Source: Planctomycetota bacterium
GTDB lineage: Bacteria > Planctomycetota > Phycisphaerae > Sedimentisphaerales > Anaerobacaceae
Assembly (NCBI GenBank): GCA_019456195.1
Contig: VRUK01000001.1
Coordinates: 62,001 to 126,000 of the forward strand
Direction: 5' to 3'
Length of the DNA: 64,000 nt
Shown here: one piece after another, positions 52,442 to 60,952 of the stretch
Numbering within the stretch: position 1 is the stretch's first letter
Layout: the number at the start of each line of letters is the position of its first letter
Notes under the pieces: model-generated
Database searches by the model: none
What the model was told of the DNA's origin: nothing
What the model saw: the letters and a program-made list of their open reading frames with translations, nothing else
Position numbers and translations under genes: made by a program

Positions 52442-53125
52442 ATGAGTAAAGGTAAAATCTTAATAGTTGAGGATGATCGCGATATTGCAGAGATGGTCGA
52501 GTATAACCTGAGAGAGGAAGGATATGAACCTTTATCTGCGTTCAATGGCGAGGAGGGGGTGAAACTTGCTAAAAAGGAAAGCCCCGACTTGATAATCCTC
52601 GATATAATGCTGCCGATTATCGATGGCTTTGAGGTTTGCAGGATTCTTAAAAAAGAACAGATAACCACCGATATCCCGATAATCATCCTCAGTGCGAAAT
52701 CCCAGGAAACAGACAAAGTAGTGGGACTCGAATTAGGCGCTGATGATTATATCACCAAGCCTTTTAGCCCCAGAGAATTAATAGCAAGAATCCGGGCGAT
52801 TATGAGAAGGGGGCGGGCACTGAGTTTCAGCAGTTGCATAGAAAGAGGCGATATCGTTATAGACATCACTAAACACAAGGTGATGGTAGGGCAGAAGGCT
52901 ATTTCACTTACGTTTACCGAATTCAGGCTTTTGGAGTATCTTGCCCGAAGACCCGGCGCAGTGTTTTCAAGAGATCAAATTTTGAACGGTGTTATGGGTG
53001 ACGATGCCATGGTTTGTGACAGAACGGTTGATGCACATGTAAAATCATTAAGGCGAAAATTAGGCACAGCCAAGGATTATATCGAGACTATCCGGGGTGC
53101 CGGCTACAGGTTCAGGGAAGTATAG
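52442..53125 (+). CDS. phoB: PhoB-like response regulator
   Basis: The 227-residue product has a receiver with E10-D11-D12, phosphoacceptor D54 (LDIMLP), an LSAKS threonine-equivalent Ser and YITKPFSP lysine, followed by an OmpR/PhoB winged helix (LTFTEFRLLEYLARRPG, SRDQILNGVMGDD, RTVDAHVKSLRRKL, GAGYRF). It is directly followed by its kinase (stop and start codons abut), then by a Na/Pi cotransporter and a PhoU-like protein. Context makes a phosphate-starvation regulator the best reading. Direct repeats upstream of the transporter gene are its likely binding site. Confidence 0.88.
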   Translation: MSKGKILIVEDDRDIAEMVEYNLREEGYEPLSAFNGEEGVKLAKKESPDLIILDIMLPIIDGFEVCRILKKEQITTDIPIIILSAKSQETDKVVGLELGADDYITKPFSPRELIARIRAIMRRGRALSFSSCIERGDIVIDITKHKVMVGQKAISLTFTEFRLLEYLARRPGAVFSRDQILNGVMGDDAMVCDRTVDAHVKSLRRKLGTAKDYIETIRGAGYRFREV

Positions 53126-54550
53126 ATGATGAACAAAATCATCTGGAAATTATTTAGTGCATTCGTATTTTTGACTCTTATAGTAGTCTTCGTTTTGTAT
53201 TTTTTTGTAAGTTTAAAGCTGCAAAATAACTTTGAACTGAAGATATCTGAGGAACTGCAGAGCAACGCCATATTAGTCGGTGACATTTTAACAGGCGATC
53301 TTCTTGAGAATAAAAATGAAGACATACAGAGAAAAATTAAGACTCTGGCCGAAAAACTGGATTTAAGAATTACAGTCGTTGATATGCGGGGCGAGGTCCT
53401 GGGGGATTCTGAAAAAGCACCGTCTTTAATGGAGAACCATAAAGACAGGTTCGAAATTATCGAGGCTGTTGAAGAAGGTTTTGGTCAAAGTACTCGTTTC
53501 AGTGACACCTTGAATTATAACATGAAGTATGTTGCTGTGCGTGTGGATGATTCTGGGAATACGTTGGGGGTGGTACGTTTTGCTTTGCCGCTTTCTGAGG
53601 TTCAGCTCAGGATACAGCTTATATACAGAGTGGTATTACTTGGTGCGATTGTAGCGGTTGTTATTGCTCTTACTGTCGCATATTTTTTGTCGCGGAGTAT
53701 AACTTTCCCTATCAGCCGGATGCAGGAGGTGGCACGTAGGATTTCCAAAGGGGATTTCAGCGAAAAGGTAAACATTAAAAGCAAAGACGAGCTTGGCGAA
53801 TTAGCTAAATCATTAAATATAATGGCCGCTGAATTGCAGCAAAAGATGGAGAACCTTAAGCAGATGGACAGAGTAAGGACGGACTTTGTTGCCAATGTCT
53901 CGCACGAGCTTAAGACGCCTCTGACTTTGATTAAAGGTTATATCGAGACGCTGGAAGACAGGGCGATAAATGATACGGTAAAAGCCCGCAAATTCATTTC
54001 GATTATAAAAGAGCATGCTAACAGACTTGAGAATATCATAGAAGATTTGCTGAGTCTCAGTGAACTCGAATTGTCGAAGGACTGTTTAAGCAAAACAGAA
54101 TTCGACATGAAGAAACTCATTGATGAAGTCACACTTGGTTTCGGATATGCGCTTGATGCGAAGCGTCAGACTTTGAGTGTCAATCATCAGGGCGATGATT
54201 TTCGAATTAAAGCTGACAGTGATAAGATTGAGCAGGTTATTGTGAATTTGATAGATAATGCCATCAAGTACACAAACGAAGCCGGCCAAATTAATATTTT
54301 ACTTCTTGAACGACAGAATGAGATTACTTTTACAGTTCAGGACGACGGAGTCGGCATACCCGGGGAAGATATAAGTAGGGTTTTTGAGCGATTCTACCGC
54401 GTTGATAAGGCCCGCTCACGCAAGCTTGGGGGGACGGGATTGGGGCTGGGAATAGCAAAACATATCGTTCTGGCTCATAATGGCCAGATTAGTATTGACA
54501 GCGAAATCAACAAGGGGACGAAGGTTGTTGTAAGACTTCCAAAAAGTTAG
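53126..54550 (+). CDS. phoR: PhoR-like sensor histidine kinase
   Basis: The 474-residue kinase starts at an ATG that abuts the regulator stop. It has a membrane helix near 10-30, an extracytoplasmic region of about 130 residues with a PAS-like fold (LRITVVDMRGEVLGDSE), a second helix near 172-192, a HAMP domain (ITFPISRMQEVARRISKGDF), and HisKA with H260 in FVANVSHELKTPLTLIKGY. The ATPase boxes are VNLIDNAIKYT, DDGVGIPGEDISRVFERFYRV split over N, G1 and F boxes, and GTGLGLGIAKHIV. It phosphorylates the adjacent regulator. Unlike some PhoR proteins no second cytoplasmic PAS is visible between HAMP and HisKA. Confidence 0.9.
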   Translation: MMNKIIWKLFSAFVFLTLIVVFVLYFFVSLKLQNNFELKISEELQSNAILVGDILTGDLLENKNEDIQRKIKTLAEKLDLRITVVDMRGEVLGDSEKAPSLMENHKDRFEIIEAVEEGFGQSTRFSDTLNYNMKYVAVRVDDSGNTLGVVRFALPLSEVQLRIQLIYRVVLLGAIVAVVIALTVAYFLSRSITFPISRMQEVARRISKGDFSEKVNIKSKDELGELAKSLNIMAAELQQKMENLKQMDRVRTDFVANVSHELKTPLTLIKGYIETLEDRAINDTVKARKFISIIKEHANRLENIIEDLLSLSELELSKDCLSKTEFDMKKLIDEVTLGFGYALDAKRQTLSVNHQGDDFRIKADSDKIEQVIVNLIDNAIKYTNEAGQINILLLERQNEITFTVQDDGVGIPGEDISRVFERFYRVDKARSRKLGGTGLGLGIAKHIVLAHNGQISIDSEINKGTKVVVRLPKS

Positions 54551-54567
54551 AAGCTTAACTATTTTTA

Positions 54568-54623
54568 TTTTCATCAAATTTTCACAATTTCTTCATATTC
54601 CCTTCACATTGAATGTGTATATT
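54568..54623 (+). promoter_or_regulatory. Pho-box-like operator and promoter of the Na/Pi transporter gene
   Basis: The tetramer TTCA recurs at 54570, 54581, 54592 and 54603, exactly 11 bases apart, each within a T-rich 11-mer (TTCATCAAATT, TTCACAATTTC, TTCATATTCCC, TTCACATTGAA). PhoB/PhoP regulators bind such 11-base direct repeats. TATATT at 54618-54623 lies where the -10 hexamer should follow the last half-site, which replaces the -35. The transporter ATG is 30 bases downstream. Confidence 0.75.
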
Positions 54624-54652
54624 TCCCTTAAGATTTAGTGAAGGGATATACT

Positions 54653-55771
54653 ATGAAGAATATATTTAAGACGTTTTTGAAAATATTATCTGTGGGCATA
54701 TTGCTATACCTGTTCCTGGTGAGTATCAGTCTGATGGGGGCCGCATTCAAAGGATTCGGAAAGGGCTTTGCCGAAAACTTAATCAGGACCACTTCAAATC
54801 CTTTTATCGGATTGTTTATTGGAATATTAGCGACAAGTATAGTCCAAAGTTCGTCAACAACTACGTCGGTTGTTGTAGGCATAGTAGGTGCAGGCGGGAT
54901 TACCGTAGGTAACGCGATACCGATAATTATGGGGGCCAATATAGGAACTACGGTGACCAATACGCTCGTGTCTTTGGGGCACGTTAACCGAAGGGATGAG
55001 TTCAGGCGAGCAATTAGCGCTGCGACTGTACATGACTTCTTTAACTTAATATGCGTCGCTATTATGTTTCCGCTGGAACTGGCGACGGGTTTCCTTGAGA
55101 AATCTGCGACTTTGATGAGCGCCTGGTTTATAGGTGCCGGCGGTATTAAATTTGTCAGTCCGGTTAAGCTGGTGACCAAGCCGGCGATACACTTCATTGA
55201 GAAAGTACTGGTTCTATTGAGCGGCTCGGCACTTATAAGCAATATAGGTATGCTGATTTTGTCGATGCTTTTATTGTTTTTTGCCCTCTACTTTATTGTC
55301 AAAGTTATGAAGTCGCTGGTAATAAACAGAGCGGAGATAGTTTTGGATAACGTAATAAGTAAAAGCAGCTTGTTGGGGCTTTTTGCGGGATTATTTTTTA
55401 CCATTATTGTGCAGAGCAGCTCGATTACCACATCGTTGCTGATACCTCTCGTTGCAGCCGGTATCCTTACCGTCGAGGCGGCATTTCCAATTACTATCGG
55501 AGCTAATATTGGAACCACAACTACGGCTATTCTGGCATCCTTTGCCACAGGAAATATTTCAGCTATTATAATCGCATTTGCTCATTTTCTTTTTAATCTG
55601 ACGGGTACTTTATTTATTTACCCGATAAAGTTCTTTAGAATTGTACCTATAAATCTTGCAAAGGCTTTCGGAGATTTGGCCGCCGAAAAGAGAAGATACG
55701 CATTTTTTTACGTATTAGGCGTGTTCTTTGTTATCCCGGCGCTGCTAATCCTTATCTCTAAACTTATTTAA
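54653..55771 (+). CDS. Na/phosphate cotransporter (NptA/PNaS family)
   Basis: The ATG at 54653 is preferred to the GTG at 54638 because AAGGG lies 7 bases upstream. The 372-residue membrane protein has two inverted homologous repeats with the diagnostic motif: IVQSSSTTTSVVVGIVGAGG then IMGANIGTTVTN, and IIVQSSSITTSLLIPLVAAG then TIGANIGTTTTA. Eight or more hydrophobic helices are seen. It imports phosphate with sodium ions. It follows the two-component genes and a Pho-box-like operator, and precedes a PhoU-like gene by 15 bases. Confidence 0.93.
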   Translation: MKNIFKTFLKILSVGILLYLFLVSISLMGAAFKGFGKGFAENLIRTTSNPFIGLFIGILATSIVQSSSTTTSVVVGIVGAGGITVGNAIPIIMGANIGTTVTNTLVSLGHVNRRDEFRRAISAATVHDFFNLICVAIMFPLELATGFLEKSATLMSAWFIGAGGIKFVSPVKLVTKPAIHFIEKVLVLLSGSALISNIGMLILSMLLLFFALYFIVKVMKSLVINRAEIVLDNVISKSSLLGLFAGLFFTIIVQSSSITTSLLIPLVAAGILTVEAAFPITIGANIGTTTTAILASFATGNISAIIIAFAHFLFNLTGTLFIYPIKFFRIVPINLAKAFGDLAAEKRRYAFFYVLGVFFVIPALLILISKLI

Positions 55772-55786
55772 ATTAGGAGAAACAAG

Positions 55787-56461
55787 ATGTTCAGAAATCT
55801 ACTAAGTTTCTGGAAAGGCAAAGACTTTTTGGCTCAGGTCTTTGATGAGTTCAAGAGTATGCTGGACGATACCGAATTTATGTACAAAGCTGTTTGTGCT
55901 CGGCTTTTAGACAATGTTGAAGAGCCGGGTATGAAGCAGAAAATTTACGATATAGACCAGAAGGTGAACCACCTGCAGAAAGACATACGTAAAAGGATCG
56001 TGGAGCACCTTTCATTGCAGCCGACAGTTGATGTTACTGCCTGTTTGGTGTTGATGAGTGTAGTAAAGGATGCTGAGAGGCTGGGTGATTATTGTAAAAA
56101 TCTTTATGAGGTGACGGAGCTTTTGGCAAAACCTATTAATCGTGAATTATTTACTCATTACTTTGACGGTATCGATAAGGACATCCTGACTTTATTTGAG
56201 CAGACTAAAGGAGCTTTTATCGAGGCTGATGAAGACAAGGCTCGCCTGACCTGGGAATATAAAACACGGTTGACCAAAGACTGCAACAAAATCGTTGCGG
56301 AATTAGCTACATGCGATCTTTCAGTTAATGAGGCTGTTTGCTTAGTGCTGGTTTCGAGATATTTTAAGAGGCTGGTGTCCCATTTGGTAAACATTGCCAC
56401 ATCCGTGATTTTGCCGCTGAGTGACCTTGACTACTTCGATGAAAAGAGGCGGATAGAGTAA
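55787..56461 (+). CDS. PhoU-like protein
   Basis: This 224-residue, all-helical soluble protein has two three-helix bundles: DEFKSMLDDTEFMYKAVCAR to VEHLSLQ, and a second from LFEQTKGAFIEADEDKARL to LATCDLSVNEAV. Segments VVKDAERLGDYCKNLYEV and SRYFKRLVSHLVNIAT carry the ERxGDxxxNI-type PhoU signature in the forms AERLGDYCKN and RLVSHLVNI, with partial loss of acidic ligands in the second. PhoU proteins restrain phosphate uptake and PhoR signalling. AGGAGAAAC precedes the start. It is the last gene of the phosphate group. Confidence 0.85.
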   Translation: MFRNLLSFWKGKDFLAQVFDEFKSMLDDTEFMYKAVCARLLDNVEEPGMKQKIYDIDQKVNHLQKDIRKRIVEHLSLQPTVDVTACLVLMSVVKDAERLGDYCKNLYEVTELLAKPINRELFTHYFDGIDKDILTLFEQTKGAFIEADEDKARLTWEYKTRLTKDCNKIVAELATCDLSVNEAVCLVLVSRYFKRLVSHLVNIATSVILPLSDLDYFDEKRRIE

Positions 56462-56473
56462 ATATATCAAAAT

Positions 56474-56501
56474 TTAGGATTAGGATTAGGATTAGGATTT
56501 A
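56474..56501. repeat. TTAGGA tandem repeat
   Basis: Four exact TTAGGA hexamers (56474-56497) followed by TTTAG. It sits in the 94 bases between the convergent PhoU-like and permease genes. This is a simple-sequence repeat with no sign of function. Confidence 0.9.
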
Positions 56502-56555
56502 GTCTGTATTCGTAAGACCTGTTTTACCTCGCGTCGAAAAGCGGGCCATCTGAGA

Positions 56556-57662
56556 TTATGTTTTCATTGAATCCAATTCGATAAGAGCTATCGGCAAAAA
56601 GATGAATATCGGCAGCCAGGCATAAAATCCAATTTGATAAAAGTTGCTGACATTAGCCTCTGGAGCCAGCATTTTACAGATAAAGGTTGTGATAAAACAC
56701 CCACCCACCATGGCAAAGCTAATCGTAACCGCCGACTTCATCGCCTTTGGGTCACGACAAACCAAAATCGGCAGACATACCATAAGCATTACCAGGTTGA
56801 TGATCGGTTCGGTTACACGAAAGTGCTTCTGGCTGAAAAGCTCACGCGAATCCTTGATTTTTCCCTGTTCCGCCTGTTTTACAAGGGCAGATAACTGCTT
56901 CCAGCTCAATAATGTTTTGTGTTCGGATTTGAGCATGATAGGAATCTCACTGGGAGTAATTTCGCTGGCATAAAAAGCTATCGGCTGGACACCTTTTATG
57001 GAGCCTATTTCGAAAAAACGCCCTTCAATTAAATCCCACCCTTTGGCTTTACTATTGTAAACCGCTTTTTCGGCATCTATCCGGCCGGTTACTTCCCATA
57101 TATACGAATCAGCTTCCTTACGTCTTGTGACGATGGTGGGGTTGTATAGTGTTGACGTTCCTACATCGAATCTTCCAGAGCAGATTAGTGAACCGTTCCC
57201 GTCGTTGATAAACTTGATAGGATAGATTTCCTCGCCTGGAATATCATCGTGACTGCGTACGAGTTGATCTGCAAGTTTCGGTATTACAAATTCCTGGTCA
57301 ATTACCAGGACGCCGGTCAGCAGCAATGCGAGAATAACAATCGGTGCAATAACCCGCTTCAAACTAACTCCGGATGCCATCACGGCTACCAGCTCATTGG
57401 AATGTACCATTTTGCTGAATGAAAAAGAGGCTGCGACAACGGTTATCATTCCGGCGAATTCACGAAAGTAAAGTGTGCAGTTCAGAGCATAAAATACCAG
57501 TATGTTTTTCATGACGGCCATAGTGCTAAGGCCGGCGTGCTCGGTAAACTCGTCGAGATTTACGAACAAATCAATAATCATTCGCAAACCTATCAGAACG
57601 CAAAAGGCAATTACATAGCCAATCAGAAAATTCTTTGCGACATATCTGTCCAATATCTTCAT
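56556..57662 (-). CDS. LptF/LptG-family permease (LptG-like)
   Basis: The 368-residue protein has the YjgP/YjgQ layout: membrane helices near 12-32, 55-75 and 98-122 (MKILDRYVAKNFLIGYVIAF opening; VVAASFSFSKMVHSNELVAVMASGVSLKRV coupling region), a periplasmic beta-jellyroll of about 130 residues (about 130-265), and three C-terminal helices. LptF and LptG form the membrane part of the ABC exporter that extracts lipopolysaccharide from the inner membrane. NELVAVMASGVSLKRV is the cytoplasmic coupling helix that contacts LptB. It follows the second permease gene by 37 bases. Confidence 0.88.
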   Translation of the reverse strand: MKILDRYVAKNFLIGYVIAFCVLIGLRMIIDLFVNLDEFTEHAGLSTMAVMKNILVFYALNCTLYFREFAGMITVVAASFSFSKMVHSNELVAVMASGVSLKRVIAPIVILALLLTGVLVIDQEFVIPKLADQLVRSHDDIPGEEIYPIKFINDGNGSLICSGRFDVGTSTLYNPTIVTRRKEADSYIWEVTGRIDAEKAVYNSKAKGWDLIEGRFFEIGSIKGVQPIAFYASEITPSEIPIMLKSEHKTLLSWKQLSALVKQAEQGKIKDSRELFSQKHFRVTEPIINLVMLMVCLPILVCRDPKAMKSAVTISFAMVGGCFITTFICKMLAPEANVSNFYQIGFYAWLPIFIFLPIALIELDSMKT

Positions 57663-57699
57663 TTTTTATATTCTATGAATAGCTAATATTGAGCAATCT

Positions 57700-59307
57700 T
57701 TAGTTTTTCAATAGCCAGCCATATATCACAACAGCCAACAAAGACAAAAATGCCAACCCACCCCACATCAAGGCTATGCCTGAAACATTTTGTGAGCCGA
57801 GATTTGCTGTTATGTGTTTGCCGCTCATTATGCACACTATCAGTACTGCGGCGGGTAAACAACTTGCGCCAAAAGCGCTGAGCAGGTGTCCGCCTTTCTT
57901 TATTATGCCCAGGCCGATACCAATCATTATCATTGATACACAGCCTATTCCGAACACCAGTCGCGAATGTGTTTCGGCCTTTATCTGCACGAAGGTTTTC
58001 TGGATTGTTCTTCGAAGTGCGTTTTGCAATAGTGACAGTTCCAGGCTTGGCTTCATTCCTGATAATGGAGTAGCAAGCATTTCGGCTTGTAATGATTCGC
58101 CGTTTTCAGTTCTGAATTGATTTGCTATGGCCTCTACGGCCTGGGGCGGTAACAAACCACGTATGATATCACGCCCCCTTATTGCTCCTGAGCCTTCTAC
58201 TCTTGCATTATAGATGTCCATCGTCAAAGTCGGTGCCAGCTTATCGCCTTCGATATGCAGTGAAGCCCTTTCGCATCTTAAAGTGCGCAAAACTCGCTTA
58301 CTGTCCGTATCGTATTCAATGATCTTAACATTGTCGGACAATTCAACTTTTTCTTCGTCTTTTGCGTTGCATTGACCGGCAGTAAATCTGACAGACTTTG
58401 TGCTGCCGAGCAGATTATAGAAGTTGTTGGTACTATTAGCTATTCTGGTATTAATGTCCCTTGCTAACAGCTCTGTGGTCAGTTGTGCAAAAGTATCGTA
58501 CGCCAATATAGCAATCGGCTTAAACTGCATCAGGTCTGCCTGGATTCTTTTCATTTCATCGATTTTTTTGAACTTAATATTATCACCCAACAGTGACCCG
58601 AACTCCTTTGTTATCGTCAGTGACTCGGCCCCTCCCTCGTCCACGCCGCTCATCTGGTGAGCCTTCCATGCAGTTATTTGCACTTCATCGAATATGCCAC
58701 GCGACCTGAAATTAACTTTTGCACCTTCAGAGGTGGTAATCGTTCCAATCCCGTAATCTTTTAATTCAATGGAAATCACACCGTAAAGTGAATCGTGCTG
58801 CAGGTCGGCCTGGTCGGCGTAAATCAGATACTGACTGCCCGTCCGGCTGCTCGGCAGTTCGTAAAATCTGTTCCGCTGGATATTGCGGAAAAGTATTTGT
58901 TTTGCATTGTTCTTGAGGGAATTTTCAGCTAAGTGTACGAAGATCGGCATTACATGAAAGCTTAAAAGCAGATTTGCAACCGCTACTATAATTGCTAAAG
59001 CCAGACCCGGATAAACCATCGTCAGCAGACTTATGCCGCTTGCTCTGCAGGCGTCAAGCTCATTATCGCCGGCAAATCGTCCGTAAACCAGTGCCCCGGC
59101 GAATAACGCCGCCATTGGAAGAACAAACGTCAGAGTTATCGGTAGGAAATAACCCATCAGGTGGATTACCTGTCGAGGCCCTACGCCAAATTCCTGGACG
59201 GGTCTAAGGATAATGCCTAAGCTCAGGATTAATGTCAGCGCCAATGCCGCTAACGCAAAAACTCTAAAAAGCTCTTTAAATAAGTATCTGTGTAGTGTAA
59301 AGACCAT
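57700..59307 (-). CDS. LptF/LptG-family permease (LptF-like, long)
   Basis: The 535-residue protein shares the LptF/G topology: N-terminal helices (LHRYLFKELFRVFALAALAL, FLPITLTFVLPMAALFAGAL), coupling helix DNELDACRASGISLLTMV, a large periplasmic part and C-terminal helices (SRLVFGIGCVSMIMIGIGLG, FLSLLAVVIYGWLL). The periplasmic region (about 130-420) is roughly 150 residues longer than the usual family, with an added stretch around 240-380. It precedes the LptG-like gene and should form the heteromer that moves LPS across the periplasm with LptB, which is not in this window. Confidence 0.87.
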   Translation of the reverse strand: MVFTLHRYLFKELFRVFALAALALTLILSLGIILRPVQEFGVGPRQVIHLMGYFLPITLTFVLPMAALFAGALVYGRFAGDNELDACRASGISLLTMVYPGLALAIIVAVANLLLSFHVMPIFVHLAENSLKNNAKQILFRNIQRNRFYELPSSRTGSQYLIYADQADLQHDSLYGVISIELKDYGIGTITTSEGAKVNFRSRGIFDEVQITAWKAHQMSGVDEGGAESLTITKEFGSLLGDNIKFKKIDEMKRIQADLMQFKPIAILAYDTFAQLTTELLARDINTRIANSTNNFYNLLGSTKSVRFTAGQCNAKDEEKVELSDNVKIIEYDTDSKRVLRTLRCERASLHIEGDKLAPTLTMDIYNARVEGSGAIRGRDIIRGLLPPQAVEAIANQFRTENGESLQAEMLATPLSGMKPSLELSLLQNALRRTIQKTFVQIKAETHSRLVFGIGCVSMIMIGIGLGIIKKGGHLLSAFGASCLPAAVLIVCIMSGKHITANLGSQNVSGIALMWGGLAFLSLLAVVIYGWLLKN

Positions 59308-59531
59308 TTTTAAGTATTTACCAGTGCCTTCTCTCTTCGAGAAGTTAGTTATTATTTGCTAAATACTATTAACCAAACAGAGTTTTGCAACAAAATTCTA
59401 TATGGATTGTTTATGTAGTAATTGTTGAATGAGATATGTATCTCAAGGGAGGTTCCACAATGGCAAGAATTTTTGCCGGTAATCGGCGCAGGTTTTTCAG
59501 TTTCTTCACTTAATTAACAGATGCACAGTTG

Positions 59532-60485
59532 TCAGTCTGGTTGGATGTTTACAGTTTCCGGACTGAAAACGTCAAACTCCGGGCCGTATTGTCTCAGGTA
59601 TAATAGAGAATAAGACCGTGTGAAAACCGGCAAAGGCAACAGTATGACAGTGCCTATATAGGGTATTAAGAGTATCAGGCTTATACCGCAGAAGCAGCAT
59701 CCTATACAAAAGCCCATAGTTTTAATTGCACCTATCGCGATTCCTATGACAATTTGAAAGAGAAAATAAAGTGCAAAGCGGGCTTTATTTACAGAAAGGA
59801 TTGTGAGGAATTCTCGCCAGCCGGCGGTGCAGCTTGTTGTTCGTAAGAACATAATTGGGACAACAAAGTCCATTGTGCATTTACTGATTAAGCCGAAAAT
59901 AATTGCCCCGACAAGAATAATAAGACCGATTATTACTCCTCCTAACACGCCGATTACAATTGTTCCGTTGCCGACTATCATCATAATGGTAATACCAATG
60001 GCTAACAAGATGGGCAGTCCGATGGTTATGAAGCCTATTAAGCCTAATACTATTCTGAACAAAAATAGGCTGTTGGCGTGTTGCCGGAATTTTGTCCAGG
60101 GAATTGTGATCTCTGCTTTGTTTTGAGCAACGCAGTGGAGGAACATAAATCGGCCTCGGCTGCTTAACCACGTAAGAAAAAGCCCGATAACGATACCGAT
60201 AACCACAACCACAACGGTTACAGGAATAATCCAGTGCAGGTTTGCCAGAACAAACTCTTTTGCCTGGCCAAAGCCTTCATAAATATTGGAAGGTCCTCGT
60301 CCTCCTCGTCCTCCTCCGCCACCGCCTCCCCCTCCACCACCGCTGCCAAGGTATGCCAGCCAGGCACAGAAGCCGATGATGAACCATTTGCCGAAATCGA
60401 AAGGCCTAAAAAGGATAGTCTTTACCTTCTCGAAAGCCGGAACGATAGGGTCGATTACGCTTACATTTATCTCATGTGCGTTCAT
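59532..60485 (-). CDS. Multi-spanning membrane protein with poly-Gly loop
   Basis: The ATG at 60485 (MNAHEINVSV) is chosen because AGGAGG lies 9 bases upstream; the longer frame adds seven residues without support. The 317-residue protein begins with a soluble helix (VIDPIVPAFEKVKTILFRPF), then about six or seven membrane helices rich in Gly, Ile and Val. Between the first two helices is a run of eleven glycines (about residues 50-60), then RGGRGPSNIYEG. It resembles DUF4013/glycerophosphodiester-phosphodiesterase membrane-domain proteins in layout, but I cannot assign a family. A small membrane protein gene lies 136 bases upstream. Confidence 0.7.
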   Translation of the reverse strand: MNAHEINVSVIDPIVPAFEKVKTILFRPFDFGKWFIIGFCAWLAYLGSGGGGGGGGGGGRGGRGPSNIYEGFGQAKEFVLANLHWIIPVTVVVVVIGIVIGLFLTWLSSRGRFMFLHCVAQNKAEITIPWTKFRQHANSLFLFRIVLGLIGFITIGLPILLAIGITIMMIVGNGTIVIGVLGGVIIGLIILVGAIIFGLISKCTMDFVVPIMFLRTTSCTAGWREFLTILSVNKARFALYFLFQIVIGIAIGAIKTMGFCIGCCFCGISLILLIPYIGTVILLPLPVFTRSYSLLYLRQYGPEFDVFSPETVNIQPD

Positions 60486-60621
60486 AAAACAAGTCCTCCT
60501 GGACAAATATATCGGTTTATAAAGAGCACTGCTATAAATAATACGCTTGTGCGTAGTCTAATCTTCATTATTACCGCATTTATTTTCTGCGGATATATCG
60601 TTATTGACCGGAATATACGCC

Positions 60622-60894
60622 TTACGGTGCCGGTTTTTCCTGCTGTTGTTTTAGTACGCGCAGTTCTTTTTGAATCGGCCAGTCACCGAAGGCCAGTACA
60701 AAGGGCATGATTATGTTTGCTATTGGTACAAACATTAGCAGTCCGAGCGCCCAGCAGTAGCCGGCTTTGGAAAATATCTTGCAGTAGATCAATGCCTTTA
60801 TGATGAGCACTATCAGGAACATTAGGATTACGAATGCAATGAATATTACGGCAAACACAGGTGGGCAATGCTGGAAATCAAATGTACAATCCAT
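60622..60894 (-). CDS. Small membrane protein, unknown
   Basis: AAAGGA precedes the ATG. The 90 residues contain two hydrophobic helices (about 13-35 and 45-70) with KAGYCWALGLLMFVPIANIIMPFVLAFGDWPIQ, a motif common to small DUF805/DUF5684-like membrane proteins. It is transcribed in the same direction as the poly-Gly protein and its function is unknown. Confidence 0.6.
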   Translation of the reverse strand: MDCTFDFQHCPPVFAVIFIAFVILMFLIVLIIKALIYCKIFSKAGYCWALGLLMFVPIANIIMPFVLAFGDWPIQKELRVLKQQQEKPAP

Positions 60895-60952
60895 TTTTTT
60901 CCTTTCAATTAGTTTCAGGAAATTGACTTAACGGCGAAAGTTAATGAAATTG

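Noticed and set aside
56474-56501. Telomere or replication-end sequence
   Set aside because: Four hexamers between ordinary genes on both sides cannot be a chromosome end.
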